From a virus: a DNA stretch of 64,000 bases. Shown one piece after another: positions 13,953 through 22,800 of the stretch; within the stretch, counting starts at the first letter, position 1, and the number at the start of each line of letters is the position of its first letter. The DNA is taken from positions 124,001 to 188,000 of the IMG/VR virus record IMGVR_UViG_3300023174_000039; one strand, 5' to 3'. The translations under genes and the position numbers were made by a program. The notes beneath the pieces are model-generated. The model searched no databases. It was not told the origin of the DNA and worked only from the letters and a program-made list of their open reading frames with translations.

Positions 13953-13955
13953 ATA
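13950..13955 (+). promoter_or_regulatory. T4-late-type TAAATA element, short gap
   Basis: ATAAATA core ending 4 nt before ATG 13960 (superoxide dismutase). No Shine-Dalgarno lies in the gap. Confidence 0.6.
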
Positions 13956-13959
13956 CAAG

Positions 13960-14508
13960 ATGGAACTACGTGACCACATCAATCTTGTAGAAGCAAGCAC
14001 CCGTCCGGCAAAACTGGAAACCACCCCTTTACCTTATGGAGTCAAAGACCTTGAACCCATAATGAGTAAAGAAACTATAGACTATCATTTTGAGCATTTG
14101 GCCAAAGGCTATGCCAAACGCTACAATGCAGGAGAAGGCAATGCGGATTTTAATCGTGCTGGCAGTTTTTTACACAACAAGTTTTTCCCTCAGCTTCGGG
14201 CTCCCAAAGGCGCCAACCGGCCCCGAGGTGCAGTACTTGCGCTCATAGAAGAACACTTCGAAACCTGGGAAGATTTCAAGGACGCTTTTAAAGAAACCGC
14301 AATGAAGATCCAAGGATCCGGTTGGGTGTATTTGAGCACCAGTGGTGCAATCAAAACCATTGCCAATCATGCTGTACGCACCGACATCTGTGTGCTGGTA
14401 GATTGGTGGGAGCATTCTTGGGCATTAGATTACCAAGCAGACAAAGAACGCTACCTAGACAATATCTGGAAGATCATTGACTGGGACGTTTGTAACGAAA
14501 GACTATAA
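13960..14508 (+). CDS. Fe/Mn-family superoxide dismutase with capsid-targeting-like N-terminus, 182 aa
   Basis: Metal ligands H43 (DYHFEHL), H72 (SFLHNKFF), D148 and H152 ([11 protein letters not shown]) are all present, with the usual C-terminal W-x-x-I-x-W ending. It converts superoxide to H2O2 and O2. Relative to SodB it has about 16 extra N-terminal residues reading [13 protein letters not shown], very like T4 capsid-targeting peptides cut after L-x-E. The second-sphere Gln is replaced: residue 68 is Gly and residue 137, in the MnSOD Gln position, is His. The gateway histidine after H43 is also lost. Metal preference cannot be read from sequence. TAATG-coupled to erpA. Confidence 0.9.
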   Translation: MELRDHINLVEASTRPAKLETTPLPYGVKDLEPIMSKETIDYHFEHLAKGYAKRYNAGEGNADFNRAGSFLHNKFFPQLRAPKGANRPRGAVLALIEEHFETWEDFKDAFKETAMKIQGSGWVYLSTSGAIKTIANHAVRTDICVLVDWWEHSWALDYQADKERYLDNIWKIIDWDVCNERL

Positions 14509-14828
14509 TGAGATTAGACACAAGTGCAGTAACCAAATTACGTGATATCCTGGCAGAAGAAAACAATCCCGAGGCAAAGCTTCGTGTGTTTGTACAGGGC
14601 GGTGGATGCTCGGGCATGCAATACGGATTCTCTTTGGAAGAAACCAAGAACGAAGACGACTTTGATTTTGTTTACGAAGATGTTGTTGTGTTGGTAGATG
14701 CCATGAGCATGCAATACTTACAAAACGCCGAGATCAAATGGAGTGATTCAGACATGGGATCAAGTTTTATAATCAGCAATCCGCAAGCCCAAACCACATG
14801 TGGTTGCGGATCTAGTTTCTCAATTTAA
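14508..14828 (+). CDS. erpA: A-type Fe-S cluster carrier (ErpA/IscA/HesB family)
   Basis: The three cluster-binding cysteines are C34 ([11 protein letters not shown]), C98 and C100 ([11 protein letters not shown]); total 106 residues, the normal size. The family carries nascent [4Fe-4S] or [2Fe-2S] clusters to apo-proteins. ErpA is favoured over IscA by overall wording but the distinction is not firm. Translationally coupled to the dismutase (TAATG). A plausible job is loading or protecting Fe-S enzymes, perhaps the phage FdxA, under oxidative stress. Confidence 0.92.
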   Translation: MRLDTSAVTKLRDILAEENNPEAKLRVFVQGGGCSGMQYGFSLEETKNEDDFDFVYEDVVVLVDAMSMQYLQNAEIKWSDSDMGSSFIISNPQAQTTCGCGSSFSI

Positions 14829-15427
14829 TTGTATCTTGCTTGGGTCATGTTAACCCAGGCGTTGGCTTGATAACACTGCACATAATTTTCCGTAGTGTTA
14901 TAAATCAAATCCCCATTTGACGGTGTTAGTAAATTTCTTTGAGAGCTGGTCAGTTTTGGCAATCCAATTGGTCCGCCAACAGCTGATATAGATCCTTGCG
15001 CAACAATGTTGCCTGTGGTTGAAATGTTGCCGCTCAATTGGTTTTGCACAAATGCTGTGGTAGCAATTTGACTGGTTGAAGTGCCGTTTGCGGCAGTAGG
15101 AGCAGTGGGGATTCCAGTAAATTCAGGACTTATTTTTTGTGCATCCACGTAGGCAGTGCTGGCCAATCCAATCCACACATTGCCAGTGGAATAAGAATTC
15201 AGTGTATCTGTGGTGCTGTTGTACCAAAGTTGTCCCAAAGTAGGCTGTAGCGGAGCATTGGGTGCTGCAAAATTTTCCAGCAAATACACCCAGTTTTCAT
15301 TTTCTGCAGTACCGTAATTGGTCACACCTTGACCCACCAGGCTTAAACTGGTGCTAGAGGTATTGGTAGTACCATCAGGTATTACTGCTACAATATTTCC
15401 ACGACTGTTGTTGATAATATATGACAT
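14825..15427 (-). CDS. tail-fibre-type virion protein, 200 aa
   Basis: N-terminal [18 protein letters not shown] ... VGQGVTNYG and [14 protein letters not shown] is a module found in tail-fibre proteins of T4-like cyanophage-type viruses. The middle carries a fibre repeat ([20 protein letters not shown]) and [20 protein letters not shown], similar to the repeats of the 15516 gene. It ends in a small tip region. Lone minus-strand gene, convergent with erpA, the two stops sharing TTAA. GGAG lies ahead of its ATG, 19 nt from a TAAATA element. Confidence 0.8.
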   Translation of the reverse strand: MSYIINNSRGNIVAVIPDGTTNTSSTSLSLVGQGVTNYGTAENENWVYLLENFAAPNAPLQPTLGQLWYNSTTDTLNSYSTGNVWIGLASTAYVDAQKISPEFTGIPTAPTAANGTSTSQIATTAFVQNQLSGNISTTGNIVAQGSISAVGGPIGLPKLTSSQRNLLTPSNGDLIYNTTENYVQCYQANAWVNMTQARYN

Positions 15428-15446
15428 TGATCACTCCGACTCTGGG

Positions 15447-15452
15447 TATTTA
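15447..15452 (-). promoter_or_regulatory. T4-late-type TAAATA element, long gap
   Basis: On the minus strand CTAAATAC lies 19 nt before the ATG at 15427, with GGAG in the gap. Divergent partner of the element at 15491. Confidence 0.7.
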
Positions 15453-15490
15453 GCCCTGCAACGACTGTAGCCCGTGGGCTGTGTATTTGG

Positions 15491-15496
15491 TAAATA
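15491..15496 (+). promoter_or_regulatory. T4-late-type TAAATA element, long gap
   Basis: GTAAATAC lies 19 nt before ATG 15516, with AAGGA between. The spacing equals that of the divergent element at 15447-15452. Confidence 0.72.
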
Positions 15497-15515
15497 CAGC
15501 ACAAGGACTCAGAAT

Positions 15516-18098
15516 ATGGTACAGCAAGTAATCAACGTAGGTAACGTGGCTAACGATGGTGACGGTGATCCGTTACGAACTGCGTTTAGTAAAACCAACG
15601 ACAACTTCACAGAATTATTCAACATTGGCGGTATTACTGGTATTGCCAATGGAAACAGCAACATTGCCATTCTAAATAGCGGTGTTATTAACATGAGCAG
15701 TGCCGGAGTGGCCAATGTAGTAGTGGTCACAAGTACCGGGGTCAACTTCACTGGAACCACAGTGGCCAATGTTGTTAGTGCAGTTGGTAATATTTCGGGA
15801 AATTACATACTTGGTAACGGAGCACTATTAAGCAACGTTACTTCAACCACTGACGCAAATACCCTTACAGGAACCACCCTAAAATCCACAGTCATCAACT
15901 CCAGTTTGACCAGTGTTGGTACATTGGTTGCACTAAGCGTTAGCGGAAACGTGGATGGGGGCAATTTACGAACATCTGGGCAAATATCATCTGCAGGTAA
16001 CGTACTTGGGCAAAACTTAAACACAGGTGGTCAACTCAGCGCCACTGGTAATGTCACAGGCGGCAACTTTAATACTGGTGGATTAATCAGCGCAGTTGGT
16101 GCAATCTCATCAGGCGCTAATATTACCAGTAGCTATTTCATTGGTAATGGCAGACTATTATCAGGAATTAATGCCAGCACAGATGCCAATTTATTAACTG
16201 GTACAACATTAAATTCAAACATTGTTAACTCCAGTTTGACTAGCCTTGGCACACTGTTTTCATTAACTGTGGCAGCTAGTGGACTTGGCGGAAATGGCAA
16301 TGCTATTATTGGAAATATCAGTTCAGCAGGCATAGCTAGCATTGCAGGCAACATCACTGGTGGCAATTTATTAACTGGTGGCCTAATATCAGTTGGCGGC
16401 GGCATCACAGCCGGCGGCGATATCACTGGTGGTAACGTAAGCGCATCAGGCGGTGGTAATGTTGCCGGCGGTAACGTAAATGCTACAAATTCAGTAACAG
16501 GTACAATAGTCAGTGCCACAGGTAATGTGGTTGGTGGTAACATAAGAACCGCCGGCCAGGTAAGTGCCACTGGCACAATTACATCAGCAGCCAACATTGT
16601 TGCTGGTAACATCACAACCGGTGGATTGATATCTGCAACTGGTAACGTAACTGGTAACAATATCAGTGCCATTGGCAACATTGACGGCGGTAACCTACGT
16701 ACCGGCGGATTGATTTCAGTAACCGGTGCTATTACTACAGGAAGTAGCGTATTGGCTACAGGCAATATTGACGGCGGCAACATAAACTCTGTTGGGAATA
16801 TCAGCGCAGTAGCCAATGTCAAGGCTAATTTCTTCATTGGCAATGGCAGTCTGCTGAGTAATATCAATGCTGGAAACATAACCGGTGCCTACGGCAATTC
16901 AAATGTGGCTGCATACTTGCCCACATATACTGGTACTTTGGCAGCCTTAACAGGCAACGTCACAACCACTGCCAATTTACAAGGCGGCAATATATCTACT
17001 GGTGGACTGATCAGTGCAACCGGTGGTATAACAAGTTTGGCCAATATCGTAGGTGGCAACCTTACCACTACAGGTATTGCCAATATCAACACACTGGCAA
17101 TCAATGGCGCGGCCACTGTGGGATCTACCATTACAGGTGTTGGCAACATCACGGGCGGTAACTTGTTAACAGCTGGTCTGGCAAATGTAACAGGCAATAT
17201 AACCGGCGGAAATATTCTAACAGTGGGCAATGTCAGTGCCACAGCCAATGTTGTTGGGGGAAATATCAACACTGCTGGATTGGTAACAGCAACTGGTAAC
17301 ATTACAGGTGGTAATGTCAGTGCCGCAGGCAATGTTGTTGGCGGCAATATTACCACTGCAGGACTATTAAGTGCAACTGGCAATGTTACTGGTAATGTAC
17401 ACATTGGTAACGGTGCTGGATTAACATCACTTGTGGGTGCCAATGTCACAGGTACTGTGGCCAACGCCACTTATGCACTGAACTCTAATGCTGCAACCTT
17501 TGCTGGCACCGTGACCACAGCGGCACAACCAAATATTACATCAGTTGGCATACTGTCGAGTGTAACAATAACAGGTAATACCACAAGTGGAAATGTGTTA
17601 ACAGGCGGGTTAATAAGTGTTACAGGCAATATCACAGGCGGTAATTTAATCACTGGTGGTTCACTCAGCATTGGTGGTAATGTCATTGGTAATTTATTGC
17701 CAAGTGCTAACGTCACTTATGATTTAGGATCAACAACACAACGCTGGAAAGACTTGTGGTTGAGTAATAGCACAATCTATTTAGGCAACAGCACAATCAG
17801 TGCCAATGCTACTGCTATTGTTATGACCAATCCTGCAGGCGGCCAAACAGTATTGGCAGGTGCAAGTGGCAATAGTCAGGTCACTGGTGCTGTTGTTAGT
17901 GCAAGCGGTAACGTCACTGGCGGCAATTTGTTGACTGCCGGTGTAATATCAGCAACCGGTAATATCACAGGCGGTAATTTAATATCCAATGGAAACATTG
18001 CTATGCTCTCTAACATTGCTCGGTACACTTGGGTATCTAACGTTGCCCCAACAGCAGGACAAGGGTCAGTTGGTGATATTTGGTATCAGACTGTTTAA
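15516..18098 (+). CDS. long repetitive tail fibre, 860 aa
   Basis: N-terminal region (VGNVANDGDGDPLRTAF, NDNFTELFN) is a fibre attachment module common in T4-like viruses. From about residue 150 to 830 the protein is dominated by an imperfect repeat of roughly 18-25 residues of the form (I/V)SATGN(I/V)TGGN(L/I)xTGG, with a second unit TGTTLxSxxxNSSLTSxGTL. This predicts an elongated beta-structured trimer. The C-terminus (NVAPTAGQGSVGDIWYQTV) resembles a tip or intramolecular-chaperone end. A GTG at 15474 is rejected as start because AAGGA precedes ATG 15516. Confidence 0.88.
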   Translation: MVQQVINVGNVANDGDGDPLRTAFSKTNDNFTELFNIGGITGIANGNSNIAILNSGVINMSSAGVANVVVVTSTGVNFTGTTVANVVSAVGNISGNYILGNGALLSNVTSTTDANTLTGTTLKSTVINSSLTSVGTLVALSVSGNVDGGNLRTSGQISSAGNVLGQNLNTGGQLSATGNVTGGNFNTGGLISAVGAISSGANITSSYFIGNGRLLSGINASTDANLLTGTTLNSNIVNSSLTSLGTLFSLTVAASGLGGNGNAIIGNISSAGIASIAGNITGGNLLTGGLISVGGGITAGGDITGGNVSASGGGNVAGGNVNATNSVTGTIVSATGNVVGGNIRTAGQVSATGTITSAANIVAGNITTGGLISATGNVTGNNISAIGNIDGGNLRTGGLISVTGAITTGSSVLATGNIDGGNINSVGNISAVANVKANFFIGNGSLLSNINAGNITGAYGNSNVAAYLPTYTGTLAALTGNVTTTANLQGGNISTGGLISATGGITSLANIVGGNLTTTGIANINTLAINGAATVGSTITGVGNITGGNLLTAGLANVTGNITGGNILTVGNVSATANVVGGNINTAGLVTATGNITGGNVSAAGNVVGGNITTAGLLSATGNVTGNVHIGNGAGLTSLVGANVTGTVANATYALNSNAATFAGTVTTAAQPNITSVGILSSVTITGNTTSGNVLTGGLISVTGNITGGNLITGGSLSIGGNVIGNLLPSANVTYDLGSTTQRWKDLWLSNSTIYLGNSTISANATAIVMTNPAGGQTVLAGASGNSQVTGAVVSASGNVTGGNLLTAGVISATGNITGGNLISNGNIAMLSNIARYTWVSNVAPTAGQGSVGDIWYQTV
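15945..18000 (+). repeat. coding repeat array, ATGN(I/V)TGGN type
   Basis: DNA encoding about thirty copies of the A-T-G-N-(I/V)-x-G-G-N unit. Copies vary at synonymous positions, so the repeat is selected at protein level. The same unit occurs at 24845-25060 and 32850-33310. Confidence 0.85.
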
Positions 18099-18100
18099 AT

Positions 18101-19852
18101 ATGCAAACAAAAGAATATATTGTTATCCTTGAGAAAGGTATTAATTACGACCAAGTATGGACAGATATAGAATCACCTACTAACGGGTTACCTCACATAC
18201 CAGATCGTCCAGTAAGCATTTTAAATAATCTAGATGCATTTAATCGTATGTGCTCTTATGCCCTAACAGATAATGAAGTAGAGAAATTAAAGCAAGATCC
18301 AAGAGTTGTAGGAGTTGAAGTTCCAATTGAACAAATGCCCGGAATTGAAATTAAAGGATTTACAGTTCAAAATCCATCAACCTACAGCCCTCCAGGTAAT
18401 TTTACAAAACCCGCAACAAGTTCATCTGCGGGTACAAGTATAAATTGGGGATTAATACGACATAGTAATCCTACTAATGTTTATGGCACTACAACTACTA
18501 CCTCATTAAATTATGACTATGCGTTGGATGGAACAGGTGTAGACGTAGTGATTTCAGATTCCGGAATTCAAGCAGACCATCCAGAATTTCAATACACAGG
18601 AAACTCTACCTCTAGGGTACAGCAAATAGACTGGGCTAGCTATGTTCCAGCACTCTCAACCGTGGGAAATTGTTACCAAGACAACAATGGTCACGGGACT
18701 CACGTTGCTGGAACGGCAGTAGGAAAAACGTATGGCTGGGCCAAAGGCGCTCAAATATATTCTATACTTGCCTATGGCACCGGTGCCCCTACTGCGCTCA
18801 ACCAATTTTCTGCAATTAAGCTATGGCATCAATCTAAGGGTGCAACAGGCAGACCTACTGTAGTTAACATGAGTTGGGGATCTATCTACCCTTGGTATTA
18901 TTTAGGGAATCTGCCTTCCAATACATCACCTACATTGTCTAATGTAGTGTTAGCTATGAATAATTTCTTATCAACAGTTACTAGCGTTACTTGGCAAGGT
19001 AATACTTATGCTGGCAATGTTAATGTTACAAGTAGAGGCCTATTACTAGACACAACCAATGCTAACTGTGTGAATAGTTTTTATGCCGGTATCCCATCTC
19101 ATACTTTGCAAACTGATGTTGCTCTTGCTGATTTAATTGATTCAGGAGTAGTTGTAGTTAATGCTGCCGGAAATAGTTATTATAAAATTGATATCCCAAC
19201 CGGCGTAGATTATAACAACTATGTCACCACTACTAATGGAAATATTTTATATCAGCGAGGTAGTAGTCCAGGAACTGCAAATGCGATCTGTGTAGGCGCC
19301 CTTAATTCAGTATCCTACAGTTCTACGCAAGATCAAAAAACTGCATTTTCTAATACTGGGCCCGGTGTGGATATATATTCTGCTGGTAATTGTATAATGA
19401 GTTGTACTACAAGCAATGTATCTGCAACATTGTATGCTACTTCATCGCCATACTTTTTAAATAATGGTTACAGACAGCTAAACATAAACGGGACTAGCAT
19501 GGCAAGCCCGCAAATTGCTGGTATGGCAGCATTGTATTTGCAAGCTCATCCACCTGCAAATAATCTTAGTTCAGTTAATTGTACACAAGTGAAATCTTGG
19601 ATAACATCTAGTTCTACAAGCACTATGTATTCGCCTGGCAATGCAACCACTTATACTAATTTTACATCGACCCTTGGCGGTAATGCTATAACTGCATACC
19701 AACCAATTCAGGGACTTACTCAAATCAAAGGAACAGGTAACACCTGGCAATCTCCTGCTAATATTAGTATAAAAACTAGTGCAAACACTTGGACCACAGT
19801 CAACAAGGTATGGACCAAGACCACAGCTAATACCTGGATTCAGACATATTAA
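18101..19852 (+). CDS. subtilisin-like serine protease (S8) with tail-fibre-like C-terminus, 583 aa
   Basis: The catalytic triad is visible in order: Asp in VDVVISDSGIQADHPEF, His in NNGHGTHVAGTAVG, Ser in NGTSMASPQIAGMAALYLQ. The N-terminal 90 residues (YIVILEKGINYDQV ... DPRVVGVEVPI) resemble an I9-type propeptide. The C-terminal 40 residues (ANTWTTVNKVWTKTTANTW) are a Trp/Val repeat typical of phage tail-fibre tips. Lying between fibre genes, it is probably a virion component that degrades host surface proteins or processes fibres. ATG 18101 follows the previous stop directly. No secretion signal is seen. Confidence 0.87.
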   Translation: MQTKEYIVILEKGINYDQVWTDIESPTNGLPHIPDRPVSILNNLDAFNRMCSYALTDNEVEKLKQDPRVVGVEVPIEQMPGIEIKGFTVQNPSTYSPPGNFTKPATSSSAGTSINWGLIRHSNPTNVYGTTTTTSLNYDYALDGTGVDVVISDSGIQADHPEFQYTGNSTSRVQQIDWASYVPALSTVGNCYQDNNGHGTHVAGTAVGKTYGWAKGAQIYSILAYGTGAPTALNQFSAIKLWHQSKGATGRPTVVNMSWGSIYPWYYLGNLPSNTSPTLSNVVLAMNNFLSTVTSVTWQGNTYAGNVNVTSRGLLLDTTNANCVNSFYAGIPSHTLQTDVALADLIDSGVVVVNAAGNSYYKIDIPTGVDYNNYVTTTNGNILYQRGSSPGTANAICVGALNSVSYSSTQDQKTAFSNTGPGVDIYSAGNCIMSCTTSNVSATLYATSSPYFLNNGYRQLNINGTSMASPQIAGMAALYLQAHPPANNLSSVNCTQVKSWITSSSTSTMYSPGNATTYTNFTSTLGGNAITAYQPIQGLTQIKGTGNTWQSPANISIKTSANTWTTVNKVWTKTTANTWIQTY

Positions 19853-19855
19853 ATA
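19850..19855 (+). promoter_or_regulatory. T4-late-type TAAATA element, long gap
   Basis: TTAAATATA overlaps the protease stop codon and lies 24 nt before ATG 19880. Confidence 0.6.
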
Positions 19856-19879
19856 TACCAGACTAGGAACATAATAACA

Positions 19880-22800
19880 ATGGCACAACCAACCTGGATC
19901 ACTCCCGCAGGCAGTTTAGGGATCATACCCGAAGGCGTTTTTTATCAGCAGACTTTGCTGGGATCAACTGATTCGTTGCCAAACACGCCAACTGTTACTG
20001 CCGCCAATGGAGTCACCAACAGATTTACCTGTACCAGTTTAAACGGAATATACCCGCGACTGAACGTGACATTTGCCGGCACAACATTTGGCGGTGTCGA
20101 CGAATACACTAGATATTTTGTACTAGAAGTATTTCCGTTGACCAACGAGTTTTCTATTGCACCCACTGAGTTTACTACAACTCCTACACCATTGACCACA
20201 GCAACAGGGTCAATGACTGCGGTGTTTACTCAACACATCTATTATTATTTGATTTCTGGATCACTTCCTCCGGGCATCCAGGTCAGCGACAACGGAACCA
20301 TTGTGGGTGTGCCGCAGGCCATTGCCAGTTTCCAAGGCGTTCCCCTGGAAGTCAGCCGCGATGTTGTGAGCAAATTTACTTTGCGTGCCTACACTGAAAA
20401 ATATGAAGCTGGGCAGTATGTGCGGGACCGCATTAGAGATAGAACATTTGAATTGACAGTGACCGGTAATGATCCCCCGGCCTGGATCACACCTGCCGGC
20501 GAAATTGGCACATATTATGATGGCGGTGAAGTCAATTTCCAGTTTGCTTATACTGATACTGATCCGGCTGACATTGTGGCTGTGAGCCTGGTAGCAGGTG
20601 AATTCCCGCCAGGAATATCTTTGGGTGCCAAAGGCCTGTTGTACGGATACATTGAACCAATTGTTCCTATTGATGATAACTCTGGTTATGATCTATCTCC
20701 ATCTGGCACACAACCCTATGACTTTGTGTCATCCTATGTGAGCAGAAACTATCAATTCACTCTAGAGATCACTGACGGCAAGTCCAGAGATCTACGAACA
20801 TTCACAATGTTTGTGTATGCTCGAAATGAGATGACTGCCGATACCACGCAGATCACTGCAGATAACACAGTTGTCACTGCTGACGAAACAACTATTCGAG
20901 CACCATTCTTGACCAACGCACTGCCTACCAACTTGGGCAGTGTTCGCAGTGACAACTACTATGTGCATCAGTTTATAGGCGATGATTATGACACTGCTAG
21001 TATTGCCTATGCAATCAATGTTAACCAAGGGTCCGGACTGCCACCATTACAAAACAGCAAAACAGACACTGGTACTACCAATGCTGGACTGGATCCCAAA
21101 ACAGGATTTTTGTATGGTTATATTCCTGACCAAGGTACCACACAGATTGAATACAGTTTCAACATCACTGTGTATCAAACTGAAAGTGTTGCTGTTCCTG
21201 TTTTGTGTACAGCTACCACAGCCGGTACAAATCGTATCACGTGCGCCAGCACTGCCAGCTTGGCTATCCCTAGTGAATGGTACGCTCCCGGGGACCCACC
21301 GTTGTATGTGCCTATCAAGCTGAGTGGTACTGGACTTGGAGGGTTGAGTACAGTGGGAGAAACACTGTATTATGTACTGTACGTTTACAGTGATACTGAA
21401 TTCTCTGTAACTGCCAGTGCCACATCAACAACCCTGGTGATGTTGACCACTTCTGCTGGCACAATGACAGCCAGTGTGGTTATTACCAGCCAACCGTATC
21501 CGTTTACCTTGACCATTGTGGGTGCCATTGACAGTGAGATCACTTGGTTAACTCCGGAACATCTTGGCACCTTGGTCAATGGCGAAACCAGCTTGTTGTA
21601 TATAGAAGCTGTGAACCGTGGTGGCAGAACCTTGCAATACCGCTTGGCCTCTGGCGAATACAACAGCTTGCCCCAGGGCCTGGAACTGTTGCCCACAGGA
21701 GAGATTGCAGGGCGTGTTACATTCAACACATTTGCTGTGGATCTGGGTGCCACAACTTTTGATAACAAAACCACAAACTGGGATAGCTCTTACACATTCA
21801 ATGTGAATGCTTATGCACCTGACACTCAACAAAAATTATACGATGTAGCCAGCATTGGCATTGTGGCCACAGGATCTGGCTACAGCAGTGCCAGCCCGCC
21901 AACCATTGTGTTCTCTACTCCAGTTGGTGCCAGTGCCGAAACAGCCATGGTAGGCAATGTTACCATTGGGTATACAGATGCAATCACATCAGTGAGACGT
22001 GTGGGTAATGTTGCCTATGTAACTGCCAACAACAAACTGGCACCAGGTGATGTAGCCAATGTCAATTGTTCAATCAACTCTTTTGACAATTCCACAGCCA
22101 CAGTGCTGGCCTCCAGTGCCACACAGTTTATCTATGCCAATTCTGGTCCAGATATTGCGTCAACCATTGCAACAGGTACTGTGAAATACGGTACAGGAAT
22201 CACCGCAGTTGAAGTAAGCAATGCAGGTGCAGGATACACAGGCCAGGCCACTATTACCATCACAGAAGGTTATGGCGGGGCAGGAGCCAATCTGCAGGCC
22301 ATAATGCAACAGACTGGCACACGCGATGTGGTGTCAGTGTTCAAGAAGTTTACCATAAAAGTCAACAGAGAATACAATGCACCGTATCAAAGTTTATATG
22401 TGCAGGCCATGCCGCCGGAAAACGATCGTGCCCTGGTGGCCAGCCTATTGAGCAATCAAAATATTTTCATACCCGATTATATCTATAGACCTACTGATCC
22501 AAATTTTGGACTCAGCACCCAGGTGGTATATCAACATGCATTTGGACTTGCTCCGGATGCCTTGGACATATACACTGAAAGTTTGTACCTAAATCACTAC
22601 TGGAAGAATCTCACACTGGGCGAAATCAAAACAGCCGTGGCCAGAGATGCCAACGACAACATTGTGTATGAAGTGGTTTACAGCCAGATTGTTGACAATC
22701 TAGTGAATGCCAGTGGCCAAAGTGTGGCCAAAATTGAAGCCACTGCATACCCCATTGTTGATCCTGCCGACGGTAGTAGTGTACTGAATGTGGTTTACCC

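Noticed and set aside
15474-15515. GTG start extending the long fibre by 14 residues
   Set aside because: It would cross the TAAATA element and AAGGA site that define ATG 15516.
16133-17716. Long antisense open frames (248, 193 and 81 codons) opposite the tail fibre, and similar ones at 24764-25132 and 32223-32933
   Set aside because: They arise from the repetitive Gly/Asn/Thr codons of the fibre genes; their products are low-complexity Pro/Leu/Val strings with no ribosome-binding sites.
15945-18000. Regular repeats that might suggest a CRISPR array
   Set aside because: The repeats are in frame, imperfect, vary at synonymous sites and encode a fibre shaft; there are no constant-length spacers.
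18096-18101. TAAATA overlapping the ATG of the protease gene
   Set aside because: It overlaps both the upstream stop and the first base of ATG, so transcription would begin inside the gene; likely chance.
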